DNA of 64,000 bases from Methylobacterium oryzae (lineage in GTDB: Bacteria > Pseudomonadota > Alphaproteobacteria > Rhizobiales > Beijerinckiaceae): positions 310,001 to 374,000 of the forward strand of contig NZ_CP090349.1 in assembly GCF_021398735.1 (NCBI RefSeq). The letters are read 5' to 3'. This document shows positions 8,587-15,555 of the stretch, in pieces. A program made the position numbers and the translations under genes. The notes beneath the pieces are model-generated. The model was not told the origin of the DNA, made no database searches, and was given only the letters and a program-made list of their open reading frames with translations. Every line of letters starts with the position of its first letter. The first letter of the stretch is position 1.

Positions 8587-9165
8587 ATGAAGCGCCGCAG
8601 CGCGCGACCGTTCATGGTCGAAGTCAAGCAGACCCGTTCGGCCCGCACAACGCTGACTGCCACCGAGGCGCGGCCGCGCCCGGACAAGATCCTGTGGCCG
8701 GAACTGGCGCAGGCCGCCCTCGCGCCGCCCGCACCCGCGCCCGCCCCTCAAGCGGCACCGGCGCCGCGCCCGGAACGGAAGGTGCCGGACGCACCGGTGC
8801 GCCGCGTCCTGCCGAGCCTCATGCCGATGTTCGAGGCCCCGGCCGAGCCGGTCCTCGAAGCCGCCGCCGACGAGGCCGCGACGGACCCCGCCGCCGAGAC
8901 CGTCCCGGCGCCGCGGGCGCGGCGCGGGCGGCCGCGGGCGGCCGCGCTCCCGCAGGTGCAGACGGTGCCGTCGCGCCCGGCCGTGCCGACCGCCCCGCCG
9001 CCGGCCCCGCCCGTCGACGAGGCGCCCGCCCGCGTCCCGCCGCCGGCCGCGTCGGGTCCCACGTCGGGTCAGGGCCCGTCGCCCCGGTCGACGGCAGGGC
9101 GGCGGACGAACGAGCTGCGGCTCGGCGAGCGCTGGAAGCGGCGCCTGCCGCACTTCATGCGCTGA
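8587..9165 (+). CDS. hypothetical protein with conserved-looking N terminus and Pro/Ala-rich linker
   Basis: 192 residues. The N-terminal 45 (beginning MKRRSARPFMVEVKQTRSAR) are basic and structured-looking, ending in KILWPELAQAAL. Residues 50-165 are a disordered Ala/Pro-rich linker. The C terminus NELRLGERWKRRLPHFMR is basic and amphipathic. The two basic ends joined by a disordered tether suggest nucleic-acid or membrane contact, but this is inference. AAGGATC upstream supports the ATG at 8587. The gene is followed by a bidirectional terminator. Confidence 0.7.
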   Translation: MKRRSARPFMVEVKQTRSARTTLTATEARPRPDKILWPELAQAALAPPAPAPAPQAAPAPRPERKVPDAPVRRVLPSLMPMFEAPAEPVLEAAADEAATDPAAETVPAPRARRGRPRAAALPQVQTVPSRPAVPTAPPPAPPVDEAPARVPPPAASGPTSGQGPSPRSTAGRRTNELRLGERWKRRLPHFMR

Positions 9166-9180
9166 TCCCGCGTTGACGGC

Positions 9181-9202
9181 CCGGCCGCGCCCTCGCGGCC
9201 GG
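9181..9202. terminator. bidirectional terminator hairpin
   Basis: Perfect 9-bp stem (9181-9189 with 9194-9202) and a 4-base loop, placed between two convergent genes (stops at 9165 and 9208). Confidence 0.6.
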
Positions 9203-9207
9203 CCGCG

Positions 9208-9456
9208 TCAGGTGAAGAACGGCCTGAAGTTCTCGAGCCATCCGCGCAGCCAGGCCTCGCAGCCCTGCCGGGCGCCTTCGGCGTCCTGGCCGTGCCCCCA
9301 GATGTCCTCGGCCAGCGGGCTCCACCAGGTCCAGAACCGGCTCGATCCGTCGTAGGCGCAGATCCCCACGACGACCGTCCCGACCCGGCCGACGAAGCGC
9401 GGGAGCGGCACGCCGGCGGTCTCGTCCTGCGTCCAGGTGATCAGGGTCCGGGGCAT
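9208..9456 (-). CDS. hypothetical protein, Trp-rich
   Basis: 82 residues with balanced composition and nine tryptophans, including SSRFWTWWSPLA and WLRGWLENFRPFF. This aromatic richness and a strand pattern (GRVGTVVVGICAYDG) argue for a real soluble protein. No family recognised. It ends against the terminator hairpin shared with the convergent upstream gene and lies 89 bp downstream of the CYTH gene on the same strand. Confidence 0.65.
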   Translation of the reverse strand: MPRTLITWTQDETAGVPLPRFVGRVGTVVVGICAYDGSSRFWTWWSPLAEDIWGHGQDAEGARQGCEAWLRGWLENFRPFFT

Positions 9457-9545
9457 GCCGTGAGAACGGTGGCCGCCCCGGGATGTTCACGGGCCCGGAT
9501 GTTCGAGATGTTCGACCGGACGGATCCGCCCGGCGCGTCGGGGAC

Positions 9546-10019
9546 CTAGGCCGCCCACCGCTCCGGCACCGGTCCCGCGGCCAGCCGCGAGTTGCGGTAG
9601 CGCGCGTCGTCGGTGACCTCGCGCTCGACCCAGGGAGGGAGCACCACCGGCTGGTCCTCGCGCTCCAGTTCGATCTCGGCCAGGATCAGGCCCGCGAGGT
9701 TCCCGCCGAACACGTCGACGTCCCAGACCGCCCCGGCATGCGCGACCCGGTAGCGGGTCTTCTCGAGCCGCCGGCCGGGCGGCACGGTGGCGAGGAGCGC
9801 CGCGCCGTCCTCCGGCGCGATGGCGAACTCGATCTCGTCCCGGCTGGCGCCGCGGCGCGGGCTCTTCCACGTGATCAGCGAGCGCTCACCGGCCCGGCGG
9901 ATCCGGATCGTGTTGGCCGCGTCGGTGAAGAGGTATCCCTGAACCAGGGGCGTCCCCGCCCGGCACAGCGCCAGAACCGACGGGTTCGCGATGAACTTGC
10001 GCTCGATCTCGACAGCCAT
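9546..10019 (-). CDS. CYTH domain protein, probable inorganic triphosphatase
   Basis: 157 residues. The N-terminal EIERKF motif (residues 4-9) is the CYTH signature that helps bind triphosphate and metal. Further tunnel residues appear in TIRIRRAG, LITWKSPRRG and the acidic strand LAEIELERED. This matches the bacterial class IV adenylate-cyclase/thiamine-triphosphatase fold, most often a tripolyphosphatase. It stands alone without the CHAD domain that is sometimes fused. ATG with a GAGGCG-like site upstream. Confidence 0.9.
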   Translation of the reverse strand: MAVEIERKFIANPSVLALCRAGTPLVQGYLFTDAANTIRIRRAGERSLITWKSPRRGASRDEIEFAIAPEDGAALLATVPPGRRLEKTRYRVAHAGAVWDVDVFGGNLAGLILAEIELEREDQPVVLPPWVEREVTDDARYRNSRLAAGPVPERWAA

Positions 10020-10173
10020 GCCGCGCCTCGTGGACGTTTGACGCGTCAGCCTTCGCCGACAAGCCGGCCCGCGACAAGCCGCCTGGCGGGGATGAGCACA
10101 GCGTTACAGGCATGGCTCGGTGCCAATGCGCGCGGGCTGCAATGGGATCGTGTTAAACTTATGTAAAAGCGTG

Positions 10174-10179
10174 AGGAGG
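10174..10179 (+). promoter_or_regulatory. ribosome-binding site fixing a TTG start
   Basis: AGGAGG, exact match to the anti-Shine-Dalgarno core, seven bases before the TTG at 10187. It decides the start of the Nudix gene. Confidence 0.8.
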
Positions 10180-10186
10180 CCGTCGA

Positions 10187-10735
10187 TTGCAGAAGCATCA
10201 TCAGAAATCCCGCCCTTCTCCGTCCGCGAGGTCAGCGCTGAAGACGGCATCCAAGCGGCCGAACTTGAAGAAGCTGCTCCGCAAGGCGCAGGTCAAACCG
10301 CTCAAGCAGGTGGCGGCCCTGCCGTTCCGCGTCGGCGCCGACGGCCGGATCGAGGTCCTGCTGATCACCTCGCGCGATACCGGGCGCTGGATCATCCCGA
10401 AGGGCTGGCCGATGACCGGCCGCAAGGCCCATCAGGCCGCCGCGCGGGAGGCCTACGAGGAGGCGGGGCTCGAGGGGCAGATCGCCGCGAACCCGGTCGG
10501 ACGGTACCATTACCAGAAGCGCTTCGACCACGGCCGCGCCTTCCCCTGCATGGTCCGCGTCTACCCGCTGCGGGTCGAGGCCCAGCACGAGCGCTGGCCG
10601 GAACAGGCCCAGCGCACCCTGCAATGGTTCGCGCCCGAGGAGGCGGCGCGCCTCGTCCACGAGGACGAGCTCCAGGAACTCCTGACGGATTTCGCGGCGC
10701 GGCCGATCGAGATCCGCGGCGACGGGCGCGGCTGA
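10187..10735 (+). CDS. Nudix hydrolase, diphosphoinositol-polyphosphate phosphohydrolase-like
   Basis: 182 residues. A basic tail of about 45 residues precedes a Nudix fold: QVAALPFRV, WIIPKGWPMTG and the Nudix helix REAYEEAGLEG. In the signature G-x5-E-x7-REUxEExGU the first Glu is replaced by Arg (GWPMTGR), while the catalytic REAYEEAG is intact. Family members cleave nucleoside diphosphates linked to another moiety, or diadenosine and inositol pyrophosphates. Initiation is at TTG with a perfect AGGAGG. It diverges from the CYTH gene, also a phosphoanhydride enzyme. Confidence 0.9.
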   Translation: MQKHHQKSRPSPSARSALKTASKRPNLKKLLRKAQVKPLKQVAALPFRVGADGRIEVLLITSRDTGRWIIPKGWPMTGRKAHQAAAREAYEEAGLEGQIAANPVGRYHYQKRFDHGRAFPCMVRVYPLRVEAQHERWPEQAQRTLQWFAPEEAARLVHEDELQELLTDFAARPIEIRGDGRG

Positions 10736-10951
10736 CGGGCGCGGCTGACGGGCGCCGCGACGGGCACGGGCGGGCGGACCGCCGCCGCGTCCGAACATAC
10801 AACTCCTGATCTGCGGCCTGACCGGCGCCCGGCTGCGCCCGGAAGAGCCTCGTCCGCATGGAGGATCGGACCCGTGTCCGGGCGGAATGCAACTTCTGAT
10901 TAGTATCCGCGGGTTAAGGTTCCCGCCGTCGCAGAAGGGCGGGGCACCTCG

Positions 10952-13411
10952 ATGTATCGCGCGTTCGCTTGCCTGACCGAGGAACATACCGGCTGGGTGG
11001 TCGCCCTGGCCGCCTGCGTGTGCTGGATCTCCTGCGCGGTGGCCCTCAAGCTGGAGCAGCGCGTCCAGGTCCGCGCCGACGGGCACGGGCCGGTCTGGCT
11101 CCTGGCCTCGGGCTTCTCGATCGGGGCCGGGATCTGGAGCACCCACTTCATCGGCATGCTGGGCTACGATCCCGGCGTGGTGCTGGGCTACGAGCCGCGC
11201 ACGACCCTGCTCTCGCTGATCGTCGCGATCGCGGCCGCCACCGTGGCCTTCCTGTTCGCCCGGGCCACGCCGTCGCGCTGGGCCGGGGCGGGGGCGGGCC
11301 TCGTGCTCGGGATCGGCATCGCCTGCATGCACTTCCTCGGCATCGCCGGCGTGCGGCTGCCGGGACACTTCACCTGGGACCCCGCCACGGCCGCCACGGC
11401 GATCGCGGCGGGCTGCGGGCTCGCGGCCGCCGGCATGGCCATCCATGTCGGCAGCGCGGGCGCGCGGGCCCGGCTCGCGGCCGCGACCGTCCTGACCCTC
11501 GCCATCGCGGTCCTGCACTTCCTGGCCATGGCGGCCGCCCGCGTGGTGCCGGACCCGGCCCTGGCGGTCCCGCAGCTCGGCCTCGCCCGGGGCGTCCTGG
11601 CCGGCGGCATCGCCGGCGTGATGGCGGTGATCCTGGCCTTCGCGGCGCTGACGCTGATGCTGGACCACCTGCGCCGGATCAACGTCGCCCTGGCCCGGCA
11701 GGGCCGCATGCTGCGGGAGAAGACCCTGCTGCTCGACGCCACCCTCGACAGCATGGACCAGGGCCTCATCATGGTCGACGCCGGCGGCGTGGTCCGGGTC
11801 TGCAACGAGCGGGCTCTGGCGCTCCTCGACCTGCCCCGGGCGATGATGCAGGCGCGGCCGAGCTACCGGGCGGTGCTGCGCCACGAGGCGAGCCGCCGCG
11901 AGCGCCGGCGCCCGGACCGCTCGATCCGGACCTGGATCGAGCGCGGCGAGGCCGGGCAGACGCAGGTTCACGAGCGGGCGCGGCCCAACGGCCTCGTGCT
12001 CGAGATCCGCACCGTGCCCCTGGCGGATGGCGGCTTCGTGCGGACCTTCACCGACATCACCAAGCGGAAGGCCGCGGAGGCCGAGGTGGCGCGCCTCGCC
12101 CGCCACGACGTCCTCACCGGCCTGCCGAACCGGGCGCTGTTCCACGAAACCCTCGCGCGCAGCCTCGTCGACATCGTCCAGCGCGGCGGCGCCTGCGCGG
12201 TCCTGTACCTCGACCTCGACGGCTTCAAGAGCGTGAACGACAGCCTCGGCCACCAGGCCGGGGACGAGCTCCTCCGGCGCGTGTCGGCCGGCCTGCGGGG
12301 CATCGCGGGGGACGGGGCGGTGGCCCGGCTCGGGGGCGACGAGTTCGCCGTGCTCTCGGCCGGCGGCGCGGCCGAGGCCGAGGTCCTGGCCGAGCGCCTC
12401 ATCGCGCTGTTCCACAGCCCGTTCAGCGTGGGCGGCCACCGGGTCGGCGTCGGCCTGAGCGTCGGCATCGCGCTGGCCCCCGAGCACGGGACGGATGCCG
12501 AGCCGCTGTACCGCCGCGCCGATCTCGCCCTCTACCGGGCCAAGGCCGAGGGCCGCGGCACGTACCGGATCTTCACCCCCGCCATGGACGAGGAGGCCGA
12601 GGAGCGGCGGGTGCTCGAGCGCGACCTGCGCCAGGCCCTCGACGACAACACCCTGAGCCTGCACTACCAGCCGCAGGTCGAGGGCCACACGGGGGCGCTC
12701 GTCGGATTCGAGGCGCTCCTGCGCTGGACCCACCCGGTCCGCGGCAGCGTGTCGCCCAACGTGTTCGTGCCCCTGGCCGAGGAGACCGGCCTGATCGTGG
12801 CGCTCGGCGACTGGGTGCTGCGCGAGGCCTGCCGCGAGGCGGCCCAGTGGGCGCAGCCCCTGAAGGTCGCCGTCAACCTCTCGCCCCGCCAGTTCCAGAA
12901 GCCCGGCCTGCCCGAGACCGTCCTGGCGATCCTGGCCGAGACCGGTCTCTCGCCGGACCGCCTGGAGCTGGAGGTCACCGAGAGCATCATCATCAACGAC
13001 ATGGCGCGGGCCGTGGGCATCCTCCGCCGCCTGAAGAGCTACGGCATCCGGATCAGCATGGACGATTTCGGGACCGGCTACGCGTCGCTCGCGACCCTCC
13101 AGGCCTTCCCGTTCGACAAGCTGAAGATCGACCGCTCCTTCGTGGCGCAGCTCGGGACCGGCCCGCAGGCCGCCGTGATCGTCCGGGCCGTGCTCAGCCT
13201 CGGCCGCAGCCTCGGCATGGGCGTCGTCGCGGAGGGCGTCGAGACCCACGCCCAGATGAAGTTCCTGACCGAGGAGGCCTGCGGCGAGATGCAGGGCTTC
13301 CTGTTCGGCAGGCCGCGCCCGATCACCGACTACGCCGCCGCGGTCGGCGGTCCCGCCGGCCCCGCCGAGGAGTCCGCCCGGGCCGAGCCGGGCCTCGCCG
13401 CGGTCGGCTGA
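10952..13411 (+). CDS. MHYT-PAS-GGDEF-EAL membrane c-di-GMP enzyme
   Basis: 819 residues. About seven N-terminal membrane helices (residues 10-235) contain MHYT-type motifs STHFIGML, CMHFLGIAG and LHFLAMAA, thought to bind metal and sense oxygen, CO or NO. A PAS segment follows (about 250-365), then GGDEF with ARLGGDEFAVL (GG near residue 461), and EAL with GFEALLRW (near 585), DDFGTGYAS, KIDRSF and AEGVET. Both catalytic sites look intact, so it could make or degrade c-di-GMP. The RxxD inhibitory site before GGDEF is not visible. Transcribed alone. Confidence 0.93.
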   Translation: MYRAFACLTEEHTGWVVALAACVCWISCAVALKLEQRVQVRADGHGPVWLLASGFSIGAGIWSTHFIGMLGYDPGVVLGYEPRTTLLSLIVAIAAATVAFLFARATPSRWAGAGAGLVLGIGIACMHFLGIAGVRLPGHFTWDPATAATAIAAGCGLAAAGMAIHVGSAGARARLAAATVLTLAIAVLHFLAMAAARVVPDPALAVPQLGLARGVLAGGIAGVMAVILAFAALTLMLDHLRRINVALARQGRMLREKTLLLDATLDSMDQGLIMVDAGGVVRVCNERALALLDLPRAMMQARPSYRAVLRHEASRRERRRPDRSIRTWIERGEAGQTQVHERARPNGLVLEIRTVPLADGGFVRTFTDITKRKAAEAEVARLARHDVLTGLPNRALFHETLARSLVDIVQRGGACAVLYLDLDGFKSVNDSLGHQAGDELLRRVSAGLRGIAGDGAVARLGGDEFAVLSAGGAAEAEVLAERLIALFHSPFSVGGHRVGVGLSVGIALAPEHGTDAEPLYRRADLALYRAKAEGRGTYRIFTPAMDEEAEERRVLERDLRQALDDNTLSLHYQPQVEGHTGALVGFEALLRWTHPVRGSVSPNVFVPLAEETGLIVALGDWVLREACREAAQWAQPLKVAVNLSPRQFQKPGLPETVLAILAETGLSPDRLELEVTESIIINDMARAVGILRRLKSYGIRISMDDFGTGYASLATLQAFPFDKLKIDRSFVAQLGTGPQAAVIVRAVLSLGRSLGMGVVAEGVETHAQMKFLTEEACGEMQGFLFGRPRPITDYAAAVGGPAGPAEESARAEPGLAAVG

Positions 13412-13549
13412 GCGGGATCGCCGATCCGCCGCCGGGAACCCGCCCGATCGCTCCGACGTTGGCCCCGCAGATTGGATCACTTCTAAGGTCCAAGCTCTCG
13501 TCCCCCGCCGGGACGGCCCCCGGGCCGCCGGCCTCACAGGAGCCCGACC

Positions 13550-13747
13550 ATGAACGCCAAGTGCGAGACCTGCCGGTTCTTCGACGAGCACAAGGGCAAC
13601 GGCGCCGTCGCGCAGAACGATGCCGGCCTGTGCCGCTTCAACCCGCCGGTCAGCCAGCCCGCACCCGAGTCCAAGGGTCTCTGGCCGGTGGTCGCCGCCC
13701 AGGACTGGTGCGGCCACTACACCGCCGAGATGACCGCGGCCGAGTAG
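13550..13747 (+). CDS. small Cys-containing protein, possible metal binder
   Basis: 65 residues with the pattern C-x2-C near the start (KCETCRFFD), one Cys in GLCRFNPP and one in DWCGHYT. Four cysteines plus His would allow zinc or an iron-sulfur site; this is inference. ATG preceded by ACAGGAG. Followed by a hairpin terminator, so it is a monocistronic gene. Confidence 0.8.
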   Translation: MNAKCETCRFFDEHKGNGAVAQNDAGLCRFNPPVSQPAPESKGLWPVVAAQDWCGHYTAEMTAAE

Positions 13748-13770
13748 GCGCGTCCGCCGCGCGACGATCG

Positions 13771-13792
13771 GGGCCGGCCTTCGGGTCGGCCC
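13771..13792 (+). terminator. intrinsic terminator
   Basis: GGGCCGGCC pairs with GGTCGGCCC (one G-T pair) around a 4-base loop and is followed by CTTTCGTTT. Confidence 0.75.
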
Positions 13793-13915
13793 TTTCGTTT
13801 GGGCGGGTCCCGGCGCCGCCCGCCGCAACTTTCGCGTCCCCGGCCGCGCCGCCCCCCCTGACCATCGCGGGAGCGGGCTCTACCTTGGAGTCGATCCAGG
13901 GTGCCGCCGCTTTGC

Positions 13916-13967
13916 GGGATGTCTTGCCGGGATGTCTTGCCGGGATGTTCCGCCGGGATGTTCCGCC
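13916..13967. repeat. 13-bp tandem repeat, four copies
   Basis: Two copies of GGGATGTCTTGCC (13916-13928, 13929-13941) then two of GGGATGTTCCGCC (13942-13954, 13955-13967), 62 bp before the molybdoenzyme operon start. They could be slippage products or reiterated binding sites. Confidence 0.9.
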
Positions 13968-14029
13968 CGCGGGCCCCGGCGACCGGAAGCCCGTCCGCGC
14001 CTTCGTGATCTGAACCGGAGAGAGACTTG

Positions 14030-14605
14030 ATGGTGAGCGCCGAAACCGTGCCCCAGGACCCGGGCGCCAGACCTGCGCGGACCGACGCACCGGTCCTCGC
14101 CGCCGTCACGTTCACGGTGAACGGCGAGCGGCGCACGCTCGAACTCGACACCCGCACCAGCCTGCTCGACGCCGCGCGCGAGCACCTGCACCTGACCGGG
14201 TCCAAGAAGGGCTGCGATCACGGCCAGTGCGGCGCCTGCACGATGATCGTCGACGGGCGGCGCATCAACGCCTGCCTGACGCTGGCGATCATGCACCAGG
14301 GCGCCGAGATCGTGACCGTCGAGGGCCTGGGGCAGCCCGACAGCCTGCACCCGATGCAGGCGGCCTTCGTCAAGCACGACGGCTACCAGTGCGGCTACTG
14401 CACGCCGGGCCAGATCTGCTCGGGCGTGGCCGTCCTGGAGGAGATCCGGGCCGGCATCCCGAGCCACGTCACGGCGGATCTCGGCGCCGCGCCGCAGGTG
14501 ACCGAGACCGAGATCCGCGAGCGGATGAGCGGCAACCTCTGCCGCTGCGGCGCCTATTCCAACATCGTCGAGGCGATCACCGAAGTCGCCGGGAGCCGCG
14601 CATGA
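14030..14605 (+). CDS. molybdenum hydroxylase [2Fe-2S] subunit (PaoA-like)
   Basis: 191 residues, small subunit of a xanthine oxidase-family aldehyde or purine hydroxylase. A plant-type ferredoxin domain carries CDHGQCGAC, with the fourth Cys in NACLTLA; the C-terminal helical domain holds the second cluster (CGYCTPGQ and NLCRCGAY). It passes electrons from the Mo site to FAD. Unlike E. coli PaoA no twin-arginine signal is visible, so a cytoplasmic location is likely. ATG at 14030 with GGAGAG upstream; a TTG one codon earlier was rejected. First gene of a three-gene operon with a 4-bp overlap to the next. Confidence 0.93.
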   Translation: MVSAETVPQDPGARPARTDAPVLAAVTFTVNGERRTLELDTRTSLLDAAREHLHLTGSKKGCDHGQCGACTMIVDGRRINACLTLAIMHQGAEIVTVEGLGQPDSLHPMQAAFVKHDGYQCGYCTPGQICSGVAVLEEIRAGIPSHVTADLGAAPQVTETEIRERMSGNLCRCGAYSNIVEAITEVAGSRA

Positions 14606-15552
14606 AGTCCTTCACGTACGAGCGCCCGGGCACGCCCGCCGCGGCCGCCGCCGCCGTCGCCGCCACGCCCGACGCCAAGTTCATCGCCGGCGGCACCAAC
14701 CTGCTCGACCTGATGAAGCTGCAGATCGAGACCCCGCGCCATCTCGTCGACGTGAACGGGCTCGGCCTCGACGCGGTCGAGCCGACCGAGGAGGGCGGCC
14801 TGCGCATCGGCGCCCTGGTGCGCAACACCGATCTCGCGGCCCATCCGCGGGTGCGCGCGGATTACGGGGTCCTCGCCCGCGCGCTGCTCGCCGGCGCCTC
14901 CGGTCAGCTGCGCAACAAGGCGACCACCGCCGGCAACCTGCTGCAGCGGACCCGCTGCCCGTACTTCTACGACACCGCCCAGCCCTGCAATAAGCGCCAG
15001 CCGGGCTCCGGCTGTTCGGCGCTCGACGGCGTGAGCCGCCAGCTGGCGGTGATCGGCGGCAGCGAGGCCTGCATCGCCACGCATCCGGGCGACATGGCGG
15101 TGGCCATGCGCGTCCTCGACGCCACCGTGGAGACGATCGACGCCGGGGGCGCCGCGCGGAAGATCCCGATCGCCGAGTTCCACCGCCTGCCGGGCGACGA
15201 CCCGTCGCGCGACACGAACCTCGAGCCCGGCGAGCTCATCACCGCGGTGACGCTGCCGAAGCCCGTTCCCGGGACGCACATCTACCGCAAGGTCCGCGAC
15301 CGCGCCTCCTACGCCTACGCGCTGGTCTCGGTGGCGGCGATCCTGGGCAAGGACGGCTCCGGCCACGTCGCCTTCGGGGGCGTCGCCCACAAGCCCTGGC
15401 GGGTCGAGGCGGCCGAGGCCGATCTCCCGAAGGGCGCCCGGGCCGTGACCGACCGGGTCTTCGCCGACGCCAAGCCCACCCACGAGAACGCCTACAAGCT
15501 GAAGCTCGCCGAGCGGACCCTCGGCGCCGCGCTCAACCAAGCGAGGGCCTGA
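14602..15552 (+). CDS. molybdenum hydroxylase FAD subunit (PaoB-like)
   Basis: 316 residues with the FAD_binding_5 motif [14 protein letters not shown] near residues 27-40, [20 protein letters not shown], and a Cys-containing segment [12 protein letters not shown]. In PaoB-type subunits the equivalent Cys-rich loop holds an extra [4Fe-4S] cluster; the cysteines here (RCPYF, CNKR, GSGC) fit that. The CO-dehydrogenase flavoprotein C-terminal domain follows. ATGA overlap with the upstream gene implies translational coupling. Confidence 0.93.
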   Translation: MKSFTYERPGTPAAAAAAVAATPDAKFIAGGTNLLDLMKLQIETPRHLVDVNGLGLDAVEPTEEGGLRIGALVRNTDLAAHPRVRADYGVLARALLAGASGQLRNKATTAGNLLQRTRCPYFYDTAQPCNKRQPGSGCSALDGVSRQLAVIGGSEACIATHPGDMAVAMRVLDATVETIDAGGAARKIPIAEFHRLPGDDPSRDTNLEPGELITAVTLPKPVPGTHIYRKVRDRASYAYALVSVAAILGKDGSGHVAFGGVAHKPWRVEAAEADLPKGARAVTDRVFADAKPTHENAYKLKLAERTLGAALNQARA

Positions 15553-15555
15553 GCC

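Noticed and set aside
10232..13828. 1198-codon open frame antisense to the GGDEF-EAL gene
   Set aside because: It mirrors the codon pattern of the plus-strand gene, which has clear domains; its translation is His/Arg/Gly/Ala-rich and has no recognisable domain.
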